Shown here piece after piece: positions 53,133 through 64,000 of a stretch of 64,000 nt of DNA. A program made the position numbers and the translations under genes. Below the pieces are notes generated by a model that worked only from the letters and a program-made list of their open reading frames with translations, was not told the origin of the DNA and searched no databases. Numbering within the stretch: position 1 is the stretch's first letter; the number at the start of each line of letters is the position of its first letter. The stretch comes from Paragorgia papillata (lineage: Eukaryota > Cnidaria > Anthozoa > Scleralcyonacea > Coralliidae). The stretch spans positions 1,210,001-1,274,000 of the forward strand of contig JAWNZC010000471.1 of assembly GCA_035771165.1 (NCBI GenBank), in the 5' to 3' direction.

Positions 53133-56100
53133 ATGGCCAACAAGTTCATACGTTTATTTGCTCTGCGGCATGCCTTGGGCGCATGTGTAATTGTCATATT
53201 GTTTTTTAACCTGTGGTACAATGAAATGTGTCAGACATTAACACCACTAAAATTACCAGCTCCGGTCACTAGGAAGCGGCTTTCAACCTCTCGAAGTACC
53301 TCGTGGTTGAGGCTACAGGTCGCCCGAGTAGACTGGGAAACAATGTTGGTTACGTGTCGGGGAGTTACTGACTGGGGAAGCACGAAGCCTGGTTGGGAGA
53401 AAGAGTTTAGCACTTCAGGTTTGTATGACCAAGTATGACCAAAACCGATGATGCACGGCATGCATGGTGCCCCCAAAGAAACGCGTCATGATTTCTGTCC
53501 AAAACATTGACGAATCCGTCTGCATTCCTAAACTTTTTGGCTGGAGAATTCAAAAGTAGCAAATGGACCAATCATACTGCAGTGACCTCACGGTGTCAAT
53601 TTCAAAGGCTAAGGCCTGCAGACGGATTCGTTAATGTTTTAGTGGAAAACACGACATTTTTTTGGGCCATGCTGTGGATCATCGGTTTCGGTAATAACTA
53701 GAGCAATTTTTTTATAACATTACGAATTCCGGCAAAACACAATCGTACCATCCACCATCCTACTTCAATACGTTTTCGCGGCACTTTTGTTGCGACCCAA
53801 GTTTTACGGGAAATTGCGCCTGGTGTAACATAGTCCACACTCCACAATCACCAATTTGAGCCGCGTTCACACTACCGACCTAGGCTTGGCCTTGGTCTTG
53901 GCCTAGATTTTTGATGGTGTGAACGGGTTTTACCTGCCTGGGCCTAGTCTTGCTGGCCTAATCTCGAAAATTTCATGAGCTAATTAACCAATAATAAAGG
54001 CCCATTTGATCACGAGATGGCATTTGGATATCCCACTGAAACACCTTCAACTACAAAGTAATTCAATAGATTTTTCCTGCATGCGTAATTAAGATATTTG
54101 ATGAAAGTCACTAGTGATCTTCCTCAAATATCTTAATTACGCATGCAAAATCATAGTCATCCCAACAAAAATTCACTCAAAATTGCTGTTATTTATTGAT
54201 TCACTTCTTGTCGTCTACAACAAATGTAATATTACATCCACTAAATACACACTTCTCAAGATTAATACCACGACCAGTACATACACTTTTCTCGAGAGAA
54301 CTTTCTCCAGTTTGGACTCATTTGAGAAGTCATATGAACAACTCGAGCTCGTGTCCCACCGGGGTATCCAAACACGAGAAAACAATTAACAAAAACACTC
54401 GCGCTACGCGCTCGTGTTTTCATGCATTGTTTTCTCGTGTTTGGATACCCTGGTGAAACACTCGCTCTCGTTGTTCATATATTACATATATAATACTCAT
54501 TAATAATTCATGAAGAAAATACAAAAGAAATCATGACCGTGAAGGAGTTTGTATATCTGATACAAACCACGCGTGGTTGTATCATTTGATAACAACCACT
54601 AGTGGTTGTATATCAGGTTTATCTCAGCTGTAAAACATTGAAATTGAGCTTTTTCTGAATTAATCTGAACAAATATTACTCATATTAACATCAAAGACTC
54701 GGAGTATTTTAAGCTATTTACAATATTCGTGTCCGTGTTGTATTGGATATGACAAGCTCTCTCTCCTTTGGCTCGAGCTTGTATATCCAATACAACACGG
54801 CCACTCATATTGTAAATAGTACTTATAATATATGGTAATTAATAATGGAAATTTATTTTCAGGTGACAACAGTTATATTTCCAGCATGGACATCCGTCCT
54901 GCGGGAGAATTCACAAAAATATTTATTCAAACTCGCGATAAAAACGGCAAGAACAAGACAATTGGCGGAGATTGGTGGAGAGTACACTTAAAGGGACCAT
55001 CGAATATTTTTGCTACAGTATTTGACCATCAGAATGGTACTTACGAAGCAATGGCACTGGTTTTGGAATCGGGAAAGTACGTTGTGGAGGCGACCTTGGA
55101 TTATTCCTTGTGTGATGGAATCAAAGATCCGCCCGAGAACTGGTTTAGAATCGGTGAGTTATGGGAAGCACGGGTGGCGTGTGCTGTTAGCGCGCTACAT
55201 CTCACCACTGCAGTCCAAAGTTAAGCCCGGTTGAGCGGGGTTAGTAATTGGATGGGTGACGGCCTGGGAATGACCCCGTTGTCGAGCTTGGGACTCATGT
55301 GAGTAAAGTTGTAGTTGATCTCTCCTGTGCTTCGAGTTTTTTTTCGCCGGGTTCTCCGGTTTTCCTCCCTCCGTAAAATCAACACCTAACATCTTGTGAG
55401 CCGTGGTCTGACATGTATGTATGCCTTCCACTCGGCCACGTTGATCTGCGTCTTTCGCAATTCAACCACTGGCTGCAAGTAAGGATGGTTAGCCCCCCCG
55501 TTCTTTCCTTTCCAGTTCTGAAGGCCTGTTTACGTGAGAGAGAGCTATATCGAGGGGCCCTGGGGAGAGTGAGGAATGACTAGGAGGCTATATAGGATCA
55601 AAGTTGTTTCACGTGATAAAACGCAACTATCGAGTTATCCCTGGGCCCCAGGATAACCCGTTGATGTGAACACTTCACCCCAAGTTAGATCTACGTTGAT
55701 TGTACGCACGCGTAATTGTACTAAAGTCTCTCGAGATAACTCAATTTGCGTTTACACAATACCGGCAGAAAATTGACATGAAAAGCACATTTAAGGCCAT
55801 TATTGCTCGACAACGGGGTGAATCCGAAGCGGTCACCTGTCCAAGTACTAACCCAGTCTAACCGGGCTTAACGTTTGGTGAAGTTGTTGTCGCGTTAAAC
55901 ATTACGCGTTCTATATCTTACTAGGGAATAAACATGGCGAGTTCCAACACGACATAACCATTGGCCAAATAGATGAATACCTCAATCAACGGTTACAAGG
56001 AGGAAAAATAATCACCATTGAAATACCACCGGTGCCAAGCAATGACACTTCATCGAGCATAAATGGTAAACTTGAATCTCTTCTGCTCATGTTTTATATG

Positions 56101-59100
56101 TTACATAAAGACTTTTAATATAGGTCAAAATAAAAGGCCAGAACGAATATGCAGGAGAAATGATTTGTTCAAAAAAGTACAAAATCAGACGTCAACATCC
56201 TTTATTAATAAGACAAACACCACATGGAAAAAACTCAAGTTTGAAATGTATATCAATTTAGTCATTATATAGTAGTGATGTGCGTCGGATCGGATTGACC
56301 CCTTGTAATCCGAGGGTTTGCCAAAACTGTCAATCCGAATCCGATCCGATCCGAAGCCAAAAAATCGTAGTCCGATCCGATCCGATCCAAAAGCAGCTGC
56401 TCAAATCCGATCCGATCCGGTCCGAGAAAATTAAAACACCGGATATATGTTGCAATAATTGCGCAAACTTTCCGAAAAGGAAACCAATGAACAAATAAAT
56501 TTAAGAAAACTACTATACAGTAATAATCTTATGTAATAATAGCCTTCATATATTGTGCCACGTGCATACAACTAGTGAATTTGTTAATTTTGTGACAAAA
56601 ACAATGACAAAAGTGAATATGATCCGAGTAAAAAAGAACAAAATCCGCGATCCGAACGATAAAAGTTTAGTCCAAATCCGATCCGAATCGGATCCGGTTC
56701 GGATTCGCACACCTCTATTAGATAGGGTTAAAGTGTTGCATATTACACGGCTCAATGGGTTTCAAATTTCTCTCACCCGTCAGAACAAAGAAACATGAAT
56801 ATCTCCGCAAATGTACTTAACAACCTTTAATATTATCGATTACTCTTGACAGAGTCTTAAGAGGGGCAAAAAGGTTAATGCAACAGCGCGGTGGACACAC
56901 GCATGCGTAAAGCATGCCTATTTTTTATTCTTCGACAATTTAACTTCTTTTATAGAGCTTTTGAGCATTGGATGTAGAAAAACATGCAAAGCACTTTGGA
57001 ATGGCTACGGACGGTGGATTAAAAGCAACTGGATACCTTATATCCCAGGTATAATGTCTTTTGCGATTAACAATTGCATTTTACTAAAACGACTGAAGAA
57101 GCTTAACCAAGTTTATGTAATATTTCAAATTCATGAGGAAAACACAAAGGAAAATCATGACCGTGACGTGTCTCTATATGTGATAGACACGCGCTCGCTA
57201 TTTTCGATGAACTTTTTCTTTGATTTTGCGGCTCAGACAATTTCAATTTTCAAAATTGATTTCTATATGAGCTTATTATATCACAGGCGGCCCATTCAAG
57301 CGACTTGTCTGACTGATATTATATTATTATTAAAATGTATTAAATATGTCTTTTAAAACTCATTAATAATTCATGAGGAAAACACAAAGAAAAATCATAA
57401 CCGTATCGTGGTTTTATATCTGATAAAATTTTCTCCTGATTTACAAAAACTTTAGCTTTGATTTTCTCGCCTTAGACAACGTTATTTTTCAAAATTACTA
57501 CGCCAACGAACTTACCAAATGGTGATCGTTTTTTAAGCCATTCAAAACACTCGCAGAACGTGTTTTAAATAGTACATCACAAGCACTATTAAAAATGCAT
57601 TTAAATATAAAATACCTGGCGTTGTGTTGTTTCCTTTTGTATTTCAGTCTCATATCGAGCAGTATTGCTCGCTTTGCGGTATGCTTGCTCACCCTTGCAG
57701 AGTAAAATATTTTACTCATTGCTTAAGCATTTTTAAGTAATAGATACAGCATGAGCAGCCGAGCTGTATCTGATTTACAAGGCGAGCTGCAAGCGAGCCG
57801 TAGTAAATCAGATACAGCTCGCATGTGAAAATACAAATGCATCTAAGTAATCAAGTTCACCAACTATTTGGGGGATACGGTCTGTTTTAGCCGAGAAAAT
57901 CGAAGCTAATGTTAGTGTAAATCAGGACGATGCTGTATCCGATTTACAACCACTGCTACGGTATTGACTTCTTTTGAATTTTCGTCATGAATTATTAATG
58001 AGTATTTTAATAGTGCTTGTGATGACATATTTAATATATTTTAATAATAATTTCAAAAACTCATTAATAATTCATGAGGAAAATTCAAAAGAAATTAAAG
58101 TTTAATCAGTGTCTTTATATGTGATAAAGATACCTCTTGATTTACATAAACTTTAGCTTTGATTTTCTCGGCTTAGACAAGGTTATTTTTCAAACTTAGT
58201 ACGCCAATGAACTTACCAAGTGGTTCGTTTTTGAAGCCGTTCAATAAACTCGCAGTTCGTGTTTTATCAGATATAAAAACACTCGGCTATCGCCTCGTGT
58301 CTAAAATCTGATAAAACACGAGCAGACCCATTTCGTAAGTTCATTGGTGTAGTAATTTTAAAAAATAACGTTTACGCAAGCGATTTTTGTTGCGATTTTT
58401 CTCCTTCTGATACATGCGATTGAATGGATTAACTTACGAATGCCTTAGACCATCTTCACAGAGCTATACGAGGTTCGATACTATGGCGAGTCATTCATTC
58501 AATCGCATGCGCCAGGATGAGAAAAATCGCAACAAAATTTGCTATAAAGTCCATAAATCTGAACGAACTATCTTCCACTACTCCGAATTCTAGCCGCCAT
58601 CTTTGTTTATTTTGCGCGGAGAGAGGCCTGGGTACGAGTTTTAAGTTCGATTTTGCAAAACTCGATCAACGATGGTCAGAATGACCCCAAATTTCACAAC
58701 GTGGAACATATCCACACAATAAATACATTAAGTGAATAAAAAATTAAATTAATTTGAGGGCTATTACGCGGAAATATTCTTTCGTTTATATTCGCAGGTT
58801 GATTCATTGCGCGCTTGTGTTTTTGTTTGCATACGGGAACTTGACCTTTCACAGAGCTCACGCGTGTGTGGTTTGGGTGATCACAGCGAATACTTCAATA
58901 TAGCGATTCTCCGCAATCTTGCGTAGTTTGGTCCTGTTTCTTGTTAAATGTCTGACTCCGAATCTGATTCAGAGTTGAATGAGGGGGGGGGGGGGGGGGG
59001 GGGGGGGGTGTTTTCTGTTGCTTCAAGATTCGTGTCAATTGCCTTACAGCTCGTGACCACCGGAAAATCATTACTTTATAAATGTGGCTTTCATACCAAT

Positions 59101-62100
59101 CTCATCTAAAACAATGTATTGAGTTCTAGCAGGCGACCTGAGATTAGGCCGCGTGAACTGAACCTCAGGCAAGACTCGTGAAAACGATCTACAGTAAAAA
59201 CACTACAACCGACCTGAAGTCAGTCCGGCCCATTGAACTCTAAGTAAACTGGAACGCTAATTCCATAAGTCAGGCCCTATGAATGGATGAAGCCAAAAAT
59301 CTTTAATTGTTAGTTTTTCTGAGTTTTGAGCTGAAATACTTAACGCTGAACGTTGGGCTGTATATGAAACTGAAGCTATTGAAAAATGCTATTTGGTATA
59401 GAAACTTCAAGACTTTAGCTAAAAGGGAAATAATTAAAAAATATAAAAACAACTGCCATTTTGTTTGCCGAACGTTACAAAATGGCAGTTGTTTTTATAT
59501 TTTCTATTGAAGTTTCTATACCAAATAGCATTTTTCAATAGCTTCAGTTTCATATACAGCCCAACGTTCAGCGTTAAGTATTTCAGCTCAAAACTCAGAA
59601 AAACTACAACAAGTTTCTTAGTGTTATTTCCCAGCGAAATATGGTCGAACATTTACTACATTTTAAAAAGTTTAAAATAACGAGGAAACTTATACTATAC
59701 ATCAAATTGAAGCCAATGCTATTTCTAAAATCATACGTATAAAACAATGTATTTCAATCCGTTGTTTTGGAGTAATTTGTTATCGTCCCAAACAAAATAT
59801 ATGGCAGGATGAAAATTAAGTAACTTGAAGCACGGGAGCTACCTGCAAAGAGACTGGCACTGGCTTCAAAATCCCCCCCCTGAGTTATCGTTCCAGTCTT
59901 CTTATAGTTCAATGGTCCGGCCTGATTTCTGGCCAGCCTCATGTAAACACCCCCTAAGTCTATTTACGATCCAGAAGATGTTACGGATCGCTACCCATGA
60001 AAGACATGATTTAGCTATATATAATATATTTTAAAAAACAACGTCGAGTACCCGATGAAATAAGACAACGAATGTTAAATCAGGTATGTCTTCTTAGAAA
60101 TTAGAATAAAATACTATTAATTTCCGTTAAGAATTGTTCAGATATTGAAGGATACAAACAGCAAACGAGTTTTGTGGACCGAAAAATGGCCGCCAGCAAG
60201 ATTGTGAGCGCGCAATGCATCACTTGGATACTCATCTTTTAAACTACTGGCGCACCGCGAGTCTGAGCTACCTAGGCCTCTCTCCTCCGCAGAGGTCCTT
60301 TCGGAGATCAGCTATGTCGGGGATCGTCGGAGATACGTCGAAATCGTCAGCTGGACATAAGCAGTGCGGGCGGATAGCGAAAGAGAAAGCGAAAAAAGAA
60401 CCTCTGCCAGATTTCTGTGTCAATATGGCGGCATCAGGGGGCTGTCAATAACTTTTGGAACTGCGGGTTGTAGAAAACATGTCGAATATAGCACAGTTAA
60501 TTGAATGTGTGGACAAACTAGGAAAGTTCGTTGTTTCAATGTGAGCTATACGTCGGCCGATATAAGTATGTTATCCTCTGGTTGTTCGTCAGTCTTCGTC
60601 TGTTATATTAAACGGCAAAAAACTGAGTATATTTTGTCTTTTTTACAAGAAAGACATATAAACATGTCATAATCACTTACCAACAAATATGTTACTAATA
60701 TAGACGTGGATGGCTTAGTTATCCGTGAATTAGCAAGTCACGCAAGAAAGCGACATCTTGTGCAAGAAACCGACAGAAATCTGGCAGAGGTTAAAATTAT
60801 GTAATTTTCCGTTGGACTAGTTTCGCCCGCACTACTTATATCCAGCTGACGCATCCGAGCATCTCCGACGACCCCCGAAGCCTCCAATCTCCGAAATTTA
60901 ACCTCTGCGGAGGAGAGAGTACCTAGGCGAAGGGCAGTAGCCTGGAAACGAGAAGGCACTGTCTTGGCTAATTTCTTTGTCTATTTCTACAGAACACTCT
61001 GACACAATCGCCTCTACTGAAACCAGAAACGGAACACTGTGGCTCTACGGAGACTCGCAGGCGTTTCAATTATGGGAGTATTTTGCCAAGCAACCGGTAT
61101 GCACTAAGATATTCAAGACGTGTCGGTATAGTTATAATTGGGTGTATCCCATCATCAAAGACAAGAGAAGCCAGGAAAAGACATCGAATGATGATTTCGA
61201 CTTTCGACCGAACTTGGTTTTGGAACCTATTCGCAGGGTACTCAATGAAAGTATAAGAACAGCCGACAGTTTGTTGATTTTGAATTTTGGGCTGCATTTT
61301 GCTATGACAGTTAACTTTACGACCTACCAGGATTTGATAACGGATTTGATACCAATAATACAAAACCGCGAGAAAGAACTTGGGAGCAAGGCGCGGGTGA
61401 TTTGGAAGACGATGACGGCCATTCATAAGGAGAATATTCCGAAAAAGACACTGAACAAACACCGCTTTGGGAGATTCATGACAGACCAGGTAAGTACTGA
61501 TTATTTTTATCACTTTCTTCCTTCTGATCATGACTACAATCACAGTTATTTTCCTCTTCATTAACAGCTTCTTCCTCACCATCACGAATACCACCATCAG
61601 CATTACCATTATTACCATCATCATCATCAACATCCTAACCATTATCTTTATCACCATCATGATCACCACCACCATCATTACCATCATGACCACTATCATC
61701 ACCATCGTCACCATTATCATCGCTATCATCATCTTCACTATTACCACCATCACCATTATCATCACCACCATCATCACTATCAGCATCACCGCCATCACTA
61801 TCATCACCATCATCATCATTACCACCACCGTCATCAGCATCATCATCATCGCCATCACCACCATCATCACCACCATCACTCCTACCACTCCCACCATTAT
61901 CATCATCGCCATTATTATCATCATCACCACCATCACCACCACCATCATCATTCCTATCTCTACCATTATCATCATGACTACTATTACAATAAATATCACC
62001 ATCATCATTATCGCCATCACCACCATTACTCCTACCACCCCCACCATTATCATCATCGCCATTATTACCATCACCACCATCATCATTCCTATCACTACCA

Positions 62101-62465
62101 TTATCATCATCACTACTATTACCATAATTATCACCATCATCATTATCATCATCGCCATCACCACCACCACCATCATTGCCACCACCACCCTGCCACCACC
62201 ATCACCGTCATCACCATCATTGTTTGATTCTCTCGGTCTAATCCTCTAGCGTGTTCAACTATACGACCGCTACGCCATGTCAGCCATGTGTGAAGCAGGA
62301 ATAGAAATCTTGGATGTTTACCACGTCACTGCTTCAAACCCTAAAGGAGCACAGGACGCTGTACACTATCTTCCTGAAACATACCACAAAGTTGAAAAGG
62401 AAATACAACGCTATTGGACGAACGGTTTATGGGACAGACCTGGGCGCATTTGTATACGCGAATAA
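53133..62465 (+). CDS. NXPE-family (PC-esterase-like) protein, multi-exon
   Basis: Exons placed by splice signals and phase: 53133-53418, 54863-55153, 55925-56065, 56124-~56265 (3' end unresolved), 56956-57048, 60993-61489 and 62250-62465. All upstream junctions are phase 1; the last is phase 0. Residues about 12-30 form a signal-anchor membrane segment (ALGACVIVILFFNLW), so a type II Golgi or secreted protein is likely. Exon 2 has the Ig-like neurexophilin region (DIRPAGEFTKIFIQTRDKNG, ATVFDHQNGTY, SGKYVVEATLDYSLC). The C-terminal SGNH-type domain has LWLYGDSQAFQLW (GDS box) and DVYHVTA ... DAVHY (D-x-x-H box). Vertebrate NXPE1/NXPE4-like members act on secreted glycans such as sialic acids, but substrate here is unknown. 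An exon between 57048 and 60993 could be missing. Introns hold many MITEs. Confidence 0.85.
54335..54480. repeat. Foldback in NXPE intron 1
   Basis: GGGTATCCAAACACGAGAAAACAAT mirrored by ATTGTTTTCTCGTGTTTGG about a CACTCGCGCTACGCGCTCGTG centre. Confidence 0.8.
54500..54835. mobile_element. Hairpin-headed MITE family, copies c and d
   Basis: CTCATTAATAATTCATGAAG end word at 54495. The second head has arms GTGTTGTATTGGATAT and ATATCCAATACAACAC around CTCGAGCTTGT (54737-54805), enclosed by ATTTACAATAT words. Confidence 0.75.
55163..55400 (+). mobile_element. 5S rRNA-derived SINE, copy 2
   Basis: Starts GGGAAGCACGGGTGGCGTGT ten bases after the NXPE exon-2 donor. 5S-like core 55221-55275 (GTTAAGCCCGG, GGGGTTAGTAATTGGATGGG). 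Tail matches the copy at 2719. Confidence 0.85.
55812..55890 (-). mobile_element. 5S-derived SINE fragment, copy 3
   Basis: Complement reads GTTAAGCCCGGTTAGACTGG and GTTAGTACTTGGACAGGTGACC, the 5S promoter region, without a tail. Confidence 0.75.
56274..56720. mobile_element. Non-autonomous element with CCGATCCGATCC repeats
   Basis: Outer ends GTGATGTGCGTCGGATCGG and CCGGTTCGGATTCGCACACC are imperfect inverted repeats, as in some hAT families. Interior rich in GATCC pentamers. Lies in an NXPE intron. Confidence 0.6.
57120..58370. mobile_element. Cluster of hairpin-headed MITEs (copies e-f) in NXPE intron
   Basis: End words CATTAATAATTCATGAGGAA at 57362 and 58063 (the reverse orientation at 57985). 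Bodies ACTTTAGCTTTGATTTTCTC and AACTTACCAAATGG at 57450-57520 and 58150-58225. Hairpin heads at 57757-57817 (AGCTGTATCTGATTTACAAG pairing) and 58258-58322 (TTTTATCAGAT pairing). Confidence 0.8.
58983..59008. repeat. Poly-G tract
   Basis: About 25 consecutive G in the NXPE intron. Confidence 0.95.
59305..59615. repeat. Foldback with one-sided 27-nt insertion
   Basis: TAGTTTTTCTGAGTTTTGAG ... AAAACAACTGCCATTTTGT is mirrored by ACAAAATGGCAGTTG ... CTCAGAAAAACTA. The left arm has an extra segment at about 59408-59435. Confidence 0.85.
60254..60930. repeat. Inverted pair of a ~170-bp repeat
   Basis: 60254-60425 (CTCTCTCCTCCGCAGAGG ... CTCTGCCAGATTTCTGT) is a diverged reverse complement of 60765-60930, close to the NXPE catalytic exon. 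Confidence 0.75.
61560..62230. repeat. Long interrupted (ATC/ACC)n microsatellite in the last NXPE intron
   Basis: About 670 bp of CAT/CAC triplets between the donor at 61490 and the acceptor at 62249. It generates long but meaningless Ile/Thr-rich (plus) and Met/Val-rich (minus) frames. Confidence 0.95.
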
Positions 62466-62520
62466 ACGGTTCGAGACGAACAGATACAAATGTATTAGAG
62501 AAGATAGATATATTATAAAA

Positions 62521-62605
62521 TTTTCTGAGTTCCCAAGCGAGACTCGAACCCACAACCTTCTGATCGCCAGTCTGTAAGCATTGAGCTACTGGGACTCTAG
62601 GTTGA
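62521..62605 (-). mobile_element. tRNA-derived SINE head, copy 3
   Basis: The complement has an A-box-like TAGCTCAATGC and a B-box GGTTCGAGTCT in normal tRNA spacing, with CCCAG at the 5' side. The acceptor stem does not pair cleanly, so a tRNA relic or SINE rather than a working tRNA. Confidence 0.7.
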
Positions 62606-62749
62606 AATCGATGTATGCAACGACATTATACTGCTATGTGCAAGTATGATGATATATGTTAATGTCGTAATACATGTTGTTAAGAGAAGAGATGAATATG
62701 CTAGCTAGGATATGAGAATTGAGTATAAATGTTGAATGGTATATATGTA

Positions 62750-63042
62750 CTATTTACTGAATGAGTGGCCGTTCTGTATCGGGGTATACAGACACGAGGC
62801 GAAGCCGAGCGTTCGCCTCGTGTCTGTATCGGAACGGACACGAATTCTGTAAATGACATCTAAAACGATCCGATTTGGTAAGTTCATTGGCGTAGTAATT
62901 TTTCTAAAAAAACGTTGTCTAAGTCGAGAAAATCAAAGCTAAAGTTTATGTAAATCAAGAGGAATCTGTATCACATATACAGACTCATTAAACATGGATT
63001 TTCTTTGTGTTTTCATGAATTATTAATGAGTTTTAGAAATAT
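62750..63042. mobile_element. Hairpin-headed MITE family, copy g
   Basis: Head CCGTTCTGTATCGGGGTAT ... CGGAACGGACACG, body GTAAGTTCATTGGCGTAGTAA, end CATGAATTATTAATGAG. Same subtype as 14345-14530. Confidence 0.85.
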
Positions 63043-63592
63043 ACAGTGCTGTAAAAGTTACATAATTTTTGTAACTAGTTTCAGTTACATCATTAGAAAA
63101 ATAACTAGTTACCGATACAAGTTACAATGAAAAGGAAGTAACTAGTTACAGTTACAGTTACAAAGTTACTTCAAAAATTTTGTAACTATAGTTACATTCC
63201 TTTGTCCGTGTTACTAGAATCGACAAAGAAATTACTGGTTTTTAGATGCCAGTACCATAATTATGTTTTTACAGCTAAATGCATAAATATAGTTGTCACT
63301 AAGCAGAAATAGTCAAATGTGTACATAATGTACCTTTATTATTATATCAAAACCATTTTTATCAAGAAAGAATGACATCTTCAACTGAATATCAGTAACT
63401 ATACTAGTCACATTTTTTGAACCAAATATTGTAACTAGTCACAGTTCTTTAAAAAAGTAACTAGTTATAGTTACTTCTTCAAAAAGTAACTAGTTATAGT
63501 TACAGTTACTTCTTCAGAAAAAGTAACTATTTTCAGTTAGTTACTTAAAAATGTAACTAGTCTAGTTACTGTAACTAGTTACTTGTAACTAT
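63043..63592. mobile_element. Element with GTAACTAGTTAC subterminal repeats
   Basis: Both ends (63055-63200 and 63410-63590) are dense in GTAACTAGTTACAGTTAC-type words in a roughly inverted arrangement. The interior is unremarkable. Probably a non-autonomous hAT, by structure only. Confidence 0.55.
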
Positions 63593-63642
63593 ATATATAC
63601 ACATATACATACATATACATACATATACATACATATACACAT
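63588..63642. repeat. (ACATAT)n microsatellite
   Basis: Run of ATACATACATAT units. Confidence 0.9.
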
Positions 63643-63745
63643 CGGAAGGTTGTGGATTCGAGTCTCGTTTGGACGTCAGAGTTTTCTGTGTTTAACAAAT
63701 TACGACAGCTTGTAGACCAAAAACAACTGAAACTTTATATGCACT
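63640..63745 (+). mobile_element. tRNA-derived SINE, copy 4
   Basis: GGAAGGTTGTGGATTCGAGTC (B-box) and a tail CAGAGTTTTCTGTG ... ACAGCTTGTAGACCAAAAAC shared with copy 1. Confidence 0.7.
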
Positions 63746-63759
63746 GTTTAATAAACGAG

Positions 63760-64000
63760 CAGGAGTGTTTTATCAGATATAAAGACACGAGGCGAAGCCG
63801 AGTGTTTTTATATCTGATAAAACACGAACTGCAAGTTTATTGAACGGCTTCAAAAACGAACCACTTGGTAAGTTCATTGGCGTAGTAAGTTTGAAAAATA
63901 ACCTTGTCTAAGCCGAGAAAATCAAAGCTAAAGTTTATGTAAATCAGGAGGTATCTTTATCACATATAAAGACATGATACGGTCATGATTTTCTTTTGTG
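63760..64000. mobile_element. Hairpin-headed MITE family, copy h (runs off the window)
   Basis: Head TTTATCAGATATAAAGACACG ... TTATATCTGATAAA. Body identical in large part to 58060-58350 in the opposite orientation. Confidence 0.85.

Noticed and set aside
61070..62188. 372-codon minus-strand frame rich in Met/Val/Ile, and a 239-codon plus-strand frame rich in Ile/Thr
   Set aside because: Both are translations of the ATC/ACC microsatellite in the last NXPE intron. The minus frame also runs antisense through the real exon.
62521..62605. Functional tRNA gene on the minus strand
   Set aside because: Boxes A and B are fine but the acceptor stem does not pair, and the T-arm context recurs in SINE copies at 25005 and 63640.

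Overview
This is animal (metazoan) nuclear DNA, AT-rich and crowded with repeats. A marine invertebrate is likely and a cnidarian, perhaps an anthozoan, is the best guess. The reasons are an intron-rich NXPE/PC-esterase-like gene, CR1-type LINEs with an SGNH-esterase ORF1, DIRS/tyrosine-recombinase elements, THAP and P2X7-domain DNA transposons, and 5S- and tRNA-derived SINEs. The species assignment is inference. No bacterial operons, CRISPR arrays or functional rRNA/tRNA genes are seen.

Layout. 0-2.5 kb: a decayed CR1-like LINE on the minus strand. 2.5-15.5 kb: SINEs, MITEs, foldbacks and a MULE-like element (4947-6259, 9-bp target duplication) carrying a broken zinc-finger gene. 15.7-47.7 kb: a stack of nested transposons. 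Pieces of a DIRS-type element on the minus strand lie at 15756-16150 (tyrosine recombinase), 40795-41079 (RNase H) and 47272-47700 (reverse transcriptase). Between the first two sits a TTAA-flanked THAP/P2X7-type (Kolobok-like) transposon (16468-40791). That element is itself split by a 22.4-kb element (16641-39077) with near-identical terminal inverted repeats and a 9-bp duplication, AAATTTGCT. The arms of this large element are inverted arrays of a ~205-bp satellite: about 16 units on the left and about 45 recognisable units on the right. Its 6-kb core holds a spliced minus-strand gene with two 27-nt micro-exons and a C-terminal CCHC zinc knuckle/RGG tail, plus another TTAA transposon. Between the RNase H and RT pieces sits a second MULE-like element (41080-47271, duplication CGGGGAAAA), itself split by a complete-ended hAT transposon (41605-45894, duplication AGCCAACA).

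47.7-53 kb: mostly repeats, including a TIR element split by a LINE. 53.1-62.5 kb: an NXPE-like gene on the plus strand, with seven exons placed from splice sites and phase. Its introns are full of MITEs, a 5S-derived SINE and a long ATC-type microsatellite. 62.5-64 kb: SINEs and MITEs.

The only genes that look potentially functional are the NXPE-like gene and the micro-exon gene in the satellite-armed element. Almost everything else is mobile DNA in various states of decay. The main discovery candidate is the satellite-armed 22.4-kb element.
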